Assembly (NCBI GenBank): GCA_021776475.1
Contig: JAJFFV010000005.1
Location: 248,001 to 312,000 of the forward strand
Length of the DNA stretch: 64,000 bases
Direction: 5' to 3'
DNA from: Parvularculaceae bacterium
GTDB lineage: Bacteria > Pseudomonadota > Alphaproteobacteria > Caulobacterales > Parvularculaceae
In this document: one piece after another, positions 8,282-18,097 of the stretch
How positions within the stretch are numbered: the first letter of the stretch is position 1
Layout: the number at the start of each line of letters is the position of its first letter
Program-made: the position numbers and the translations under genes
The notes under the pieces: generated by a model
Databases searched by the model: none
Seen by the model: the letters and a program-made list of their open reading frames with translations, nothing else
What the model was told of the DNA's origin: nothing

Positions 8282-9550
8282 ATGAGATTCACAACCTATT
8301 GCGGGCTTATTTTTAGCGCCATGCGGCGCTATGTGCAGACAACAAAAAACGGTCGCGTTCTTTTCTTTGCGTTAGTCCCCTTGTTCGGTTTCATTGCGTT
8401 GACAGCAATAATACCTGACGGTCCGAACCGCACTGTTGCAGCTGAGCTAAATTTTACTGAGGCAACGGACGCGTTCGTGGCGCGGGCGGGCGCAGCATTA
8501 CCGGATATGGACCCGATCACCATCGATACGTTGCGCGCTGCGGTCGAAAATCTGACCGGCAGTAGCGATCGCGTGAAACGCCAGGCCTTCCGCGCCTTCG
8601 CCGATCAAGACAGGGCCGGCGCGATTGCCACGCTTGCAGCGCATGCGCAAGCACAAGCTGATGCCGGCGAAACTGGTGAAGCATTGCGTAGCTGGAAACA
8701 GACGGGGGCGCTCGCCTTTCTGGTTGATCCCGCCGCGAGCATCCGTGCCTACGAGGCAGCACTTGTGCTGGCACCGACGGATCCGTCGGTGCGCAGCCAA
8801 CTGGGTCTTCTTTACAGTCAGGCCGGGCGCGACCTGGAAGCCATTACACAGTTTTTGTCTGTTCTTGATACCGAAAACCTTACCGGCACCGCCTGGGAGG
8901 CGTCCGCCTTTGGTAATCTCGGTATTCTCGCCATCCGGCGCGGCGATATGGACAAGGCTGAATATTATGTCCTGCAAAGCCTGCAGCTGAACGAAAAGCT
9001 TGAGCGACGCAAGGCAGCTGGCCTGCAACACGCCAATCTTGCGGTGATCGCGGGCACTTTCGACAAGGAAATAGCCGTGGAGCGCAATCTGAAACGCGCG
9101 CTCACGATTTTCGAGGATTTGGGAGAGCAGGAAAACGCCGCCCAGGTTCTCGGCAATCTCGGGGTTTTTGAGCGCAACCGTGATAATCAGGATACGGCAG
9201 AACAATATCTGACCAAAAGCTATGAGCTCTATCGCGCGCTTGGCGACAAACAGGGTATGGCGACGCAGCTGGATGCGCTTGCCCGAACCGAACGCCGATT
9301 TGGCAACCGTGACCAGGCTGAGGCCTACTACAAACAAAGCCTGACGCTAAATCAGGCACTGGGACACAGGCAAGCTGTCGCCGTACAATTTGCGAGCCTT
9401 GGCGGGATAGAGCTTGAGCGCGAACGTATCGATGGCGCCTGTACTTATTGGCGCGAAGCTTGGAACATTTTTGATGACGTCGGCCCGGCCGCAAGCCGCG
9501 ATCAGGTGCAAAGCTGGCTCGATGTCACGGGATGTCAGGAGGCGGAGTAG
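8282..9550 (+). CDS. Membrane-anchored TPR protein
   Basis: N-terminal TM (VLFFALVPLFGFIALTAII) plus multiple TPRs. Confidence 0.85.
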   Translation: MRFTTYCGLIFSAMRRYVQTTKNGRVLFFALVPLFGFIALTAIIPDGPNRTVAAELNFTEATDAFVARAGAALPDMDPITIDTLRAAVENLTGSSDRVKRQAFRAFADQDRAGAIATLAAHAQAQADAGETGEALRSWKQTGALAFLVDPAASIRAYEAALVLAPTDPSVRSQLGLLYSQAGRDLEAITQFLSVLDTENLTGTAWEASAFGNLGILAIRRGDMDKAEYYVLQSLQLNEKLERRKAAGLQHANLAVIAGTFDKEIAVERNLKRALTIFEDLGEQENAAQVLGNLGVFERNRDNQDTAEQYLTKSYELYRALGDKQGMATQLDALARTERRFGNRDQAEAYYKQSLTLNQALGHRQAVAVQFASLGGIELERERIDGACTYWREAWNIFDDVGPAASRDQVQSWLDVTGCQEAE

Positions 9551-11043
9551 TGTTCAGATTCTCATTCCTCATATTTAGCACAATTGCGAGTTTTGCGATC
9601 TCGACCAATCTCGGGCGGATCATGACGACACTGTCCGTGGTCGCCAGCATCGTCACGATCTGGATGTTTATGACTGACACTTCGGCAACGAAAGGTGATT
9701 TGAAAGAAGCGGTTGAGACCGTGATTGCCGAAGTTCAGCGGCAGAACCCGGGATTCGATCCTGCGACGGTTGAGGCGTTCCGGAGTTCGCTCGGTGCACT
9801 GGCGAAATCTGGCGATGCGCGAAAGCAGAAAGCATTACAAGAATATTTGGAAGGCGATGCAAATCTTGCCCTTTCCGATCTTGAGGAGTTGGCGGAAGAT
9901 CAGGCGCGCGCGGCGACTGTGCAGGCTCGCGAAATGGCCGCGACGTGGAAAGAGATCGGCGCCCTCTCCATGCCTGTGGATACCGGCCGCGCGCTCGCTG
10001 CCTATACGAAAGCAGTGCAGGTAACACCGGACGACCCGGAGGCTCGGGTCAGGCTCGGGCAGTTGTTTGTTCGCGTTGGCCAGCTGGCTGAGGCGGAAAC
10101 TCAATATCGTCACATCCTCGACAATGTGAAAAATTTCGAGCCTTGGCAAATTACAGACGCGCTGAACAATCTTGGGAACATTCTACAAATTCGCGGCGAC
10201 CTCGGTCAGGCGGAGGGGTATTTTCAGCGTGCACTGTCGCTGGCTGAAGAAGGTGGCGACAAGCCGGGGATCGCGGACAGTCTCGCCAGCCTCGGGTTGA
10301 TCGAAAAGACCCGGGGCAATTTTGATGTCGCGGAAAATTATCATCAGCGGGCGTTGCTGATTGACGAAGAGTTGAATAACAAGGCCGGAATGGCAAGCCA
10401 ATATGGTATTCTCGGCATTATCGAACAGGATCGCAATAATTTCGACCAAGCCATTGACTATCAAAAACGTAGTTTGGCGATCAACCAGGAACTGGGAATC
10501 CTTGATGGAATTGCCGGCGATTATATAAATCTCGGTGTGGTCGAGAACCTGCGCGGCAATATTAATCTCGCTGAAGATTATTTCAAACGCAGCCTTGAAA
10601 TCAACGAAGAGCTTGGCGACAAGCAAAGCACCGCCATCGCGCTTGGCAATCTCGGCGACGTGGAAAGAGCACGAGGCAACCTCGACGCGGCGGAGACCTA
10701 CTATACGCGGTCGGTGAAGATGGGAAAAGAAATCGGTGCCATAGAGGGGATTGCCTATGGTTTCAGCGACCTCGGCATCATCGAAGAAATGCGCGGCAAT
10801 CCCAACAAGGCGCAAGAATATTATCTGAGCAGCCTGACATTGTTCGATGAGATAGGCAGCGCGGACAACAAAGCCTACATATTGCGCGAATTGGGATATC
10901 TCTCCGGCAAGCTCGATGAGCTTGAGAGCGTTTGCACTTACTGGTTAAAGGCGAGAGATATTTTCGTGGAAATCAAGTTTCACGAAAATGCCTCGGACAT
11001 GCAAAATCGCCTCACCGAGGTCGGATGTACCGTGGCTGAGTAG
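9550..11043 (+). CDS. Membrane-anchored TPR protein, paralogue of upstream gene
   Basis: Repeated LGxxExxRGNxxxAExYYxRSLxxxEELGDK units; GTG at 9550 overlaps upstream stop (tagtg); ORF can extend to 9532. Confidence 0.85.
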   Translation: MFRFSFLIFSTIASFAISTNLGRIMTTLSVVASIVTIWMFMTDTSATKGDLKEAVETVIAEVQRQNPGFDPATVEAFRSSLGALAKSGDARKQKALQEYLEGDANLALSDLEELAEDQARAATVQAREMAATWKEIGALSMPVDTGRALAAYTKAVQVTPDDPEARVRLGQLFVRVGQLAEAETQYRHILDNVKNFEPWQITDALNNLGNILQIRGDLGQAEGYFQRALSLAEEGGDKPGIADSLASLGLIEKTRGNFDVAENYHQRALLIDEELNNKAGMASQYGILGIIEQDRNNFDQAIDYQKRSLAINQELGILDGIAGDYINLGVVENLRGNINLAEDYFKRSLEINEELGDKQSTAIALGNLGDVERARGNLDAAETYYTRSVKMGKEIGAIEGIAYGFSDLGIIEEMRGNPNKAQEYYLSSLTLFDEIGSADNKAYILRELGYLSGKLDELESVCTYWLKARDIFVEIKFHENASDMQNRLTEVGCTVAE

Positions 11044-11049
11044 CGCCCT

Positions 11050-13227
11050 CTATTGCTTCGCGATCTCTTCGTAGAATGCCTTGTCGCGGCCGCTATTTGC
11101 CTCCGAGATCACATAGGCGCGGATCGCTGCAGCTGTTTCTTCGTCGATCAGTCCACTGAAGTCCGGCATGCCCAAAGGGGCCAGTGCCCCCTCAACAACG
11201 ACTGATCGCCACGCCTCTTCATCTGCCGTCATGGGCGAGAACCGAAGGTTGGGCACCAGCCCGGAGGAGTAGGCCTGATCACCATGGCAAACACTGCAAT
11301 AATCGCCATACGCCCGCTGCCCGGCGGCTATAATGTCTGGATCGGCGGTGATGAGCGCCGGCACGTCAATAGGGCCTGCGACATTTTCAAGCTCAGGCAA
11401 ACTACCGTTGGCAGCAAGTTTGAAGGCCAGTATTCGACCTAACTTTGCTTCGCTACCGGTCGGGAAGACGCCGCCGTAACCGAGCACAAACGAGCCGCCC
11501 CACCCGGCCGCGACGGCAACATACTGGTCATCACCAATTTTATACGAGATCGGGGCGGCAACAATACCGGTCTGGGTGAAGAAGCGCCATTTTTTTTCAC
11601 CTGTCCTTGCATCATAGGCGGCAAAATGGGCATCGGCTGTTCCCTGAAAAACCAGACCACCGGCTGTCGACAAAACGCCGCCATTCCACGGGCCACCATG
11701 TTCAACAGCCCAGACAGCTTCCTGTTTGACGGGATCCCAGGCGAGCAAGCGGCCTTTCAACGCCGCTTTGGCCGCCTTGAACTGAGCGGCTTCAGTCGGC
11801 AGGGCCGAGTAGAAGAAATCGCTGCCGGTGTTCCAGAGATTATCCTTATAGGTAAAATCAGGATCCTCGCCATAAGCCCAGGGCGCTTCCTGTGCCGGAA
11901 TATATACAAGACCAGTATCAGGACTGTATGACATAGGGTGCCAGTTATGAGCCCCGAGGGGGCCCGGCAATTGTCCGTAAGGCTGCTTGCCCGGCCAGCG
12001 CGCAGCGGCGATTTCGGCCGGACGGCCGGTTTCCATATCGATATGTGTGGCCCAGTTTACAGGCACGAAGTTCTGAGCCGACAACAGTTCGCCATTTTCA
12101 CGATCGAGCACATAAAAGAAACCGTTCTTCGGCGCTTGCATGATCACTTTACGCACTGCACCGTCAACTTCGAGATCGGCCAGAATCATGTGCTGGGTTG
12201 CGGTGAAATCCCAGGTTTCGGCAGGCGTTGTTTGATAATGCCAGACATATTCCCCCGTGTCCGGACGAAGCGCGACGATCGAAGAAAGGAAGAGATTGTC
12301 GCCGCCATCAGGGCTTCGTAGCTGGTGGTTCCACGGCGACCCATTGCCGACACCGATATAGAACAGGTCTAGTTCGGGATCATAGGCCATGGAATCCCAG
12401 ACCGTGCCGCCACCATCGCCAACTTCCCACCAGCGTCCCGTCCAGGTTTGCGCAATACGCTTCATCAGCTTGTTTTCATGACCCTCAGCCGGATTTCCGG
12501 GAACAGTGTAGAAGCGCCAAAGCTGATCGCCGGTTTCCGCGTCATACGCGGTGACATAACCGCGGACGCCAAGCTCGGCGCCGCCATTCCCAATGATAAC
12601 CTTGCCTTTGACAATGCGCGGGGCACCGGTGATGGAATAGGGTTTGGACAGATCAACCGTCCCGACATCCCAAGCCGCCTCGCCGTTTTTGGCATCAATC
12701 GCAATCAGGCGCCCGTCAATTGTTCCCATATAGACTTTATCACCCCAGATGGCGACGCCTCGATTGACAACATCGCAACAAAGAATAGCGGCGCGCGACT
12801 TGTCGACTTTCGGGTCATAGCGCCAAATTTCCTTGCCGGTTGTGGCATCGAGGGCATGAACGACATTCCAGTTCGCGGTGACATATATGATACCGTCATG
12901 AACGATCGGAGTTGCCTCGATACCGCGACTGGTGCCCAGATCAAACGACCAGGCAAGGCCAAGATCACCGGCGTTTTCTGCAGTTATCGTTGCGAGAGGA
13001 GAAAAACGCTGTTCTGAATAGGTCCGTCCGTGCGACAGCCACTCGCCGGGATTGGCATCAGCTTCGATGATGTCCGTAGCAGTGATGAGATCTTGTTCGG
13101 GGGCAGTTGCGCGGTCGTGCGCGCTCACTGTTTGCGCCGGTTGTTCACCCCCATTGTTGCCGCAGCCCGGCACTAAAGATATAGCGGCACTGAGTGTTAA
13201 GAAACCTGCTATTTGACTAAAGCGCAT
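11050..13227 (-). CDS. PQQ-dependent quinohemoprotein alcohol dehydrogenase-type lipoprotein
   Basis: Beta-propeller repeats (VHALDATTGKEIWRYDP), vicinal CC (AILCCDVVNRG), ETWDFTATQ, C-terminal cytochrome c CSVCHG, lipobox LVPGC. Confidence 0.9.
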   Translation of the reverse strand: MRFSQIAGFLTLSAAISLVPGCGNNGGEQPAQTVSAHDRATAPEQDLITATDIIEADANPGEWLSHGRTYSEQRFSPLATITAENAGDLGLAWSFDLGTSRGIEATPIVHDGIIYVTANWNVVHALDATTGKEIWRYDPKVDKSRAAILCCDVVNRGVAIWGDKVYMGTIDGRLIAIDAKNGEAAWDVGTVDLSKPYSITGAPRIVKGKVIIGNGGAELGVRGYVTAYDAETGDQLWRFYTVPGNPAEGHENKLMKRIAQTWTGRWWEVGDGGGTVWDSMAYDPELDLFYIGVGNGSPWNHQLRSPDGGDNLFLSSIVALRPDTGEYVWHYQTTPAETWDFTATQHMILADLEVDGAVRKVIMQAPKNGFFYVLDRENGELLSAQNFVPVNWATHIDMETGRPAEIAAARWPGKQPYGQLPGPLGAHNWHPMSYSPDTGLVYIPAQEAPWAYGEDPDFTYKDNLWNTGSDFFYSALPTEAAQFKAAKAALKGRLLAWDPVKQEAVWAVEHGGPWNGGVLSTAGGLVFQGTADAHFAAYDARTGEKKWRFFTQTGIVAAPISYKIGDDQYVAVAAGWGGSFVLGYGGVFPTGSEAKLGRILAFKLAANGSLPELENVAGPIDVPALITADPDIIAAGQRAYGDYCSVCHGDQAYSSGLVPNLRFSPMTADEEAWRSVVVEGALAPLGMPDFSGLIDEETAAAIRAYVISEANSGRDKAFYEEIAKQ

Positions 13228-13492
13228 TTTGGAATCCTCCTTACCCTCATCCACTTCGTATCAAAGATGGCGCGGACCTGACACCCAAACAAACAGTGGC
13301 CGAGCTGAGGCCGCGAGGGCGCCGAATTATGGTTAACCAGCGAGCTCTCGTGAGGCTGGTGCGGCCCTTCGGCCTAAACAGAATGTGAGAAAAAGAATGA
13401 AAACGGCGATAGGTTTATTCTGATCTCGATAGGGTTTACTGAATAAAAACAATATCTTGACGTATCTATAAAGTATATTACGTAAAAGTAAT

Positions 13493-13561
13493 GTTAGTGA
13501 GCGCTCACATTTATTGACATTCTTTTCTGGTTAAGGTTATGGTCTGTGAGTAAGCGCTCAC
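13493..13561. promoter_or_regulatory. Promoter flanked by two 16-bp operator-like palindromes (second copy of the architecture)
   Basis: GTTAGTGAGCGCTCAC (13493-13508) and GTGAGTAAGCGCTCAC (13546-13561) flank TTGACA-N18-TATGGT. Confidence 0.7.
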
Positions 13562-13617
13562 TACCACATCCTGGAGAGAGATGAGAGCGGTAACAAACGG
13601 CAAAACGGAGAGAACCC

Positions 13618-13776
13618 ATGACCTACAACAAATTTTCAAACGGCGGCCTGTTCAACCAAATCAGTCACACCACAGCAGATGAGGCACCACACCGCAGTGG
13701 TGCTAAAAAAGTAATCGGTGTCCTCCTGGCACTGATGATCCTGGCTGCCGCCGGCGCTGGCTTCTGGTTCCTGTAA
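13618..13776 (+). CDS. Small single-TM protein (52 aa), not in supplied ORF track
   Basis: MTYNKFSNGGLFNQISHTTADEAPHRSGAKKVIGVLLALMILAAAGAGFWFL; GGAGAG RBS; own terminator. Confidence 0.65.
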   Translation: MTYNKFSNGGLFNQISHTTADEAPHRSGAKKVIGVLLALMILAAAGAGFWFL

Positions 13777-13889
13777 GGCTAGATCCGATGAAGAAGAAAT
13801 CATTCTTCGGGCTTAACCTTCAAGGAGTTGAGAGAGCCCTGAAGGTTAGTGACAGCTCAGGGTTGGGGGAGAACCGGGGCCCGTCACAC

Positions 13890-13930
13890 GAAACCCCTGC
13901 CGCTGCGTTCAGGCGGCAGGGGTTTTTCGT
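13890..13930 (+). terminator. Rho-independent terminator
   Basis: AAACCCCTGCCGCtgcgttcagGCGGCAGGGGTTTTT. Confidence 0.85.
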
Positions 13931-14331
13931 TTTCAGGAAAATTATCAGGGCGAAAGCGCGGCCAGGCAAATAAGACGCGGCAGCGCACCCCGCAATCGGC
14001 GCACGGCTCGGCCGGCGCTTTTTGCGGTAAAATGCACTGGACATTCGAAGCCATATGTCAGGAGGCTTGTGAAACCATTGAATACAGTCATCGGCACGAA
14101 TTTTTACCGCCTTGGTCTGGGTAGTCTTGCTGAAATCGACTGGAATTCTCCACAATCATCGAAATCGTGGAAAACTCATGCGCCGGCCTACTTGCCACAG
14201 GGTTTAGCAGGTGTAGATGGGAGAGGCTCATGCCCCACATGGGCATCGACCGGCGCAGCGCTGAAGGCCCCCAAACTCACCTACCCTAACTCCAGCGCGC
14301 GTCGGCATCCTTCCTTTGTTCTGCTACGCAC

Positions 14332-14365
14332 AAAAAAAATGCGGGTGCTGATGACCCGCATTTTC
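14332..14365 (-). terminator. Terminator downstream of rpsD
   Basis: AAAAAAATGCGGGTgctgatgACCCGCATTTTC. Confidence 0.8.
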
Positions 14366-14407
14366 TGTAATCTGCCACTCTGTAATCTGCCACAAAGGCG
14401 ATAAATC

Positions 14408-15025
14408 TTAAGAGGAGTAGAATTCGACCACGAGATTCGGTTCCATCGTGCCGGCATAAGGCACTTCAGCAAATTCCGGGACCCGGACCAGCGACGCCGT
14501 CATTTTCTTTGGATCAACATCGACATATTCAGGAATATCGCGTTCCGGCGATTGCAGACCCTCCAGAACCAGCGCCATGTTCTTGGATTTTTCGCGAATC
14601 TCGACGACATCGCCGACTTTCAGTCGGTACGATGGGATGTTGGTTTTGACGCCATTGACCATGACGTGCCCGTGATTGACAAACTGTCGGGCAGCAAAAA
14701 CCGTCGGTACAAACTTGGCGCGATAGACCAGCGCATCCAGACGGCATTCAAGTAAACCGATCAGGTTCTCAGCGGTGTTCCCTTTTAGGCCGGCGGCAGT
14801 TTTGTAAATCCGGCGGAACTGGGTCTCGTTGATATTGCCGTAATAGCCTTTGAGTTTCTGCTTTGCCATCAGCTGCACGCCGAAATCTGATAGTTTCTGG
14901 GCGCGGCGCTGGCCATGCATGCCTGGCTTGTAATCACGTTTGTTGATGGGAGATTTGGGGCGGCCCCAGATATTTTCACCGACACGGCGGTCGATCTTGT
15001 ATTTCGCTTGAATGCGATTTGACAT
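14408..15025 (-). CDS. rpsD: 30S ribosomal protein S4
   Basis: [41 protein letters not shown]...S4 domain [32 protein letters not shown]. Confidence 0.98.
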   Translation of the reverse strand: MSNRIQAKYKIDRRVGENIWGRPKSPINKRDYKPGMHGQRRAQKLSDFGVQLMAKQKLKGYYGNINETQFRRIYKTAAGLKGNTAENLIGLLECRLDALVYRAKFVPTVFAARQFVNHGHVMVNGVKTNIPSYRLKVGDVVEIREKSKNMALVLEGLQSPERDIPEYVDVDPKKMTASLVRVPEFAEVPYAGTMEPNLVVEFYSS

Positions 15026-15388
15026 GGTATTCCTCAATGTTGACGCGGCCCGGTGCTCCGCCTATCCGGCGCACATCTTTCAACGGCGGTTTTCGCATCA
15101 CCCGTTATGAGCGGCGGCATGTAGCTGTTGTGTGTGAGACTGTCAACCAGAGGCCCTCGCGGAACGGCGTGCCACCGACAGGCCTCCATCGTAGCACGCT
15201 CCAAGTTCACGCCACGGCTCTCAGCTGCAGAGGCGCTAGCGCAGCAGCTTCATACACTCGGTCATCATTCATGGGAGTGTGGATTGATATCACCTGTCGA
15301 CAAAGCCCGTTTCCCACCTTTTAATCCCTCGTTAAACAACACTGGCTAGCCTCAACGCGTCCGGACGTTTCGGAGCGAGGAGTGCCCC

Positions 15389-16063
15389 ATGAACAATGCC
15401 CTTGCCTTGGCCTTCACCCCAGTTTTTCTCCTTTGTGCCGTAACTTCGGCCGCCGCGCAGGACAGCCGCCTCGCTGGCGGCGTCGGCGTCGGCACGACGG
15501 GTATTACCCTCGAAGCCAAAGCGAAGCTTACGGGTTCACTAGTAGCGCGGGGCGGTTATGATTTCCTGCAATTCGATATCGGCGACCAGAGCTATGATGA
15601 TGTTGACTACAACGTCGATCTCGATTTTTCGACGGTAAGTGTTTTTGTCGACTTTCACCCTTTCCAGAGCGCCTTTAATGTTAGCGCGGGTCTGTTTTTC
15701 GGCAGCCGGTCGATCGACCTTTTTGCAAGCCCGACCGGAAATGTTGATATTGGTGGTCAGACGTTCACAGCAGCGCAGGTCGGTAATATCACCGGGCAGG
15801 TTTCAACAAATGATGTTGCGCCATATTTGGGTGTAGGCTGGGACAACGCGTTCACGACCGACAGTCGTTGGTCGTTTTTTGTGCGGGCGGGCGTCATTGT
15901 TTCCGATTCGCCGAATGTGGAGCTTGCATCAGTTGGCGGCACCTTATCAACGGATGCGCTGCTCATCGCTGAACTTGAGGCAGAAGAAGCAAATGTCGAG
16001 AGCGAAATTAACGATTACAAATACTATCCGGTGGTCGCAGCCGGTGCGAGTTTGAAGTTCTAG
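15389..16063 (+). CDS. Outer-membrane beta-barrel-like protein
   Basis: Signal peptide (...AVTSAAAQ) then alternating beta pattern ending ...AAGASLKF. Confidence 0.6.
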   Translation: MNNALALAFTPVFLLCAVTSAAAQDSRLAGGVGVGTTGITLEAKAKLTGSLVARGGYDFLQFDIGDQSYDDVDYNVDLDFSTVSVFVDFHPFQSAFNVSAGLFFGSRSIDLFASPTGNVDIGGQTFTAAQVGNITGQVSTNDVAPYLGVGWDNAFTTDSRWSFFVRAGVIVSDSPNVELASVGGTLSTDALLIAELEAEEANVESEINDYKYYPVVAAGASLKF

Positions 16064-16136
16064 GTAACGCTCTATCGCGCACCACTGCATCCGTGCTAAA
16101 AGGCCGCCATCTTAACAGGGTCTTAAGGAGGATGAC

Positions 16137-16484
16137 ATGCCTGCACCCGTTGTATTTTTTGATATTGCCGGGCCTGACTCTGCCGAACTGCAGAAATTCT
16201 ACAACAAGGTTTTTGACTGGGAGATTGACGATAGCGGTAAGTTCTCCGTGAACATTGCTTCACCACTTGAAGCGACCTTCCGTTCCGACCCGACTGAAAA
16301 ACTGCTGTATTTTGGCGTGCCCGACATAAATACCGCGATGACGACAATTGAAGCGAACGGCGGCAGCGTTGATGTGCCAAGGTTTGAGGTGCCCGGCGTC
16401 GTGATTATTGGGCTGTTCAAAGATCCCGCCGGCAATCGGATGGGCCTTGTCGAAATGGACGGAGATAACGCCAAAGTCCCGTGA
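16137..16484 (+). CDS. VOC/glyoxalase family protein
   Basis: PVVFFDIAGPDSAELQKFYNKVFDWEI...GLFKDPAGNRMGLVE. Confidence 0.85.
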   Translation: MPAPVVFFDIAGPDSAELQKFYNKVFDWEIDDSGKFSVNIASPLEATFRSDPTEKLLYFGVPDINTAMTTIEANGGSVDVPRFEVPGVVIIGLFKDPAGNRMGLVEMDGDNAKVP

Positions 16485-16512
16485 TGCACCGGGCGTTTCA
16501 GGGTTTGAAAAT

Positions 16513-17406
16513 ATGAAACTTGGTGTCGACTGGGGCGGAACGAAGATCGAGGTCGCCGCGTTAACGCACAGCGGCGTGATCGTTTGGCGAGAGCGGCAAG
16601 CGACAATGCGCGACGACTACCATGGCTGTATTCGGCTGGTGCGCGATCTCGTATTGAAAGCTGAGACAGAAATTGGCGCCGCCACGAGTGTGGGGATCGG
16701 CATACCGGGAACAATTTCTGACCGCACCGGGCGTGTGAAGAATGCCAACTCCGAGTGGCTGAATGGCAAACCGCTTGATCAGGATCTCGCATCGGCGTTG
16801 GGTCGTCCCATCCGTATCGCTAATGACGCAAACTGCTTAGCGGTATCCGAAGCGGTCGATGGTGCCGGACAAGGCGCGCACGTCGTCTTTGCAGTGATCA
16901 TTGGCACTGGTGTTGGCGGCGGCATCGCGGTTGATGGAAAAGCCCTCGAAGGAAGATCAAAGATCGCCGGCGAATGGGGGCATACACCTTTGCCACGCGA
17001 TGCCGGTGATGAAACGCCGGACACTATCTGCTGGTGCGGCCGCAAAAACTGCCTAGAGACCTATTTATCCGGTACAGGACTTGCGCACGACTATGCGCGG
17101 CAGAGCGGCGAAGATGTGGTGGCTGAAATTGTGATTGAGCGAATGCGCAGCGGTGATCCGGTGGCAGCGTCGTGCTTCCAGATGCACAACGCCAGACTGG
17201 CGCGCGCTCTCGCCGGCGTAATTAATATTCTAGATCCTGACATTATTGTCGTTGGCGGTGGCCTATCGAATGTTGACGAATTGTATGACGCTGTTTCTGG
17301 ACAGATCGCCGAGTTCGTTTTCACGGACTACTTTGATACGCCGATAAAAAAGGCCGCCCACGGAGATTCTAGCGGTGTCCGTGGCGCGGCCTGGCTATGG
17401 GGTTAG
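16513..17406 (+). CDS. ROK family sugar kinase-like protein
   Basis: MKLGVDWGGTKIEVAAL; GTGVGGGIAVDGK; GEWGHTPL; CWCGRKNCLETYLSG zinc motif. Confidence 0.9.
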   Translation: MKLGVDWGGTKIEVAALTHSGVIVWRERQATMRDDYHGCIRLVRDLVLKAETEIGAATSVGIGIPGTISDRTGRVKNANSEWLNGKPLDQDLASALGRPIRIANDANCLAVSEAVDGAGQGAHVVFAVIIGTGVGGGIAVDGKALEGRSKIAGEWGHTPLPRDAGDETPDTICWCGRKNCLETYLSGTGLAHDYARQSGEDVVAEIVIERMRSGDPVAASCFQMHNARLARALAGVINILDPDIIVVGGGLSNVDELYDAVSGQIAEFVFTDYFDTPIKKAAHGDSSGVRGAAWLWG

Positions 17407-17416
17407 TGCTGGGTCT

Positions 17417-18076
17417 TTAGTTACCCTGCATCTGCGGTAGCAAGCCACCAAGTCCGTTCGACAGATCAGGCCCTTGGGTGATCGGCACGTTCTGATAGAG
17501 CGTATAGTTGGCATCATCGCCAGCGCTGCCGATGGATACGCTGGTCGCGGTCTGGGTCATGCCCATGACGTCTTGTTCTAACAGTAGACCATCACTTGTC
17601 ATACACATGGTGCCCATTTGTTGAGCGCTGTAGATTATGCACTCTGTATTGGCGATGGTCTTTGTCGCGCCGGTCGGCGTGTAGCCCATGGCGCTAACGA
17701 AGGTTGCGCCCATCTGATCCGGCGTTGTGTTTTGCAACGCATCAACAAGGCCGGCATAGATTGGATTTGTCGTTTGGGTACCCGTGTTGGTCTGCAGATT
17801 TATCGCATATATCTGATCGCCAATTGTGATCGTGTGCTGGTTCTGAGATTGGGTAAATCCGGCGATCCCGATAGTGATATTCTGGATCTCGTATTGCTCA
17901 TACCCGAAGTCACGATGACATTTTGTGCTGCTGCCGTTTTGCATCTGGCCTGACATTTCATAGTCAATACAAACCGCCTCGAGTGGGTGCAGAACCGGTG
18001 TGCCGTCATTGGCGATCGTTGGGCCGGCACAGGCCACAGCAACCAGGGCTGCGGCAGTAAATTTGAAAAATTTCAT
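17417..18076 (-). CDS. Secreted hypothetical protein
   Basis: Signal peptide MKFFKFTAAALVAVACAGPTIA; 219 aa. Confidence 0.6.
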   Translation of the reverse strand: MKFFKFTAAALVAVACAGPTIANDGTPVLHPLEAVCIDYEMSGQMQNGSSTKCHRDFGYEQYEIQNITIGIAGFTQSQNQHTITIGDQIYAINLQTNTGTQTTNPIYAGLVDALQNTTPDQMGATFVSAMGYTPTGATKTIANTECIIYSAQQMGTMCMTSDGLLLEQDVMGMTQTATSVSIGSAGDDANYTLYQNVPITQGPDLSNGLGGLLPQMQGN

Positions 18077-18097
18077 AATAATCTCCCTTCTTAAAAA

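Noticed and set aside
8498-9337. 279-aa minus-strand ORF antisense to the first TPR gene
   Set aside because: Mirror frame of a clearly coding TPR gene; no recognisable domain or RBS.
10183-10815. 210-aa minus-strand ORF antisense to the second TPR gene
   Set aside because: Periodic repeats are the reverse-strand reflection of the TPR repeats.
12448-13017. 189-aa plus-strand ORF antisense to the PQQ dehydrogenase
   Set aside because: Overlaps strong beta-propeller coding sequence; no family resemblance.
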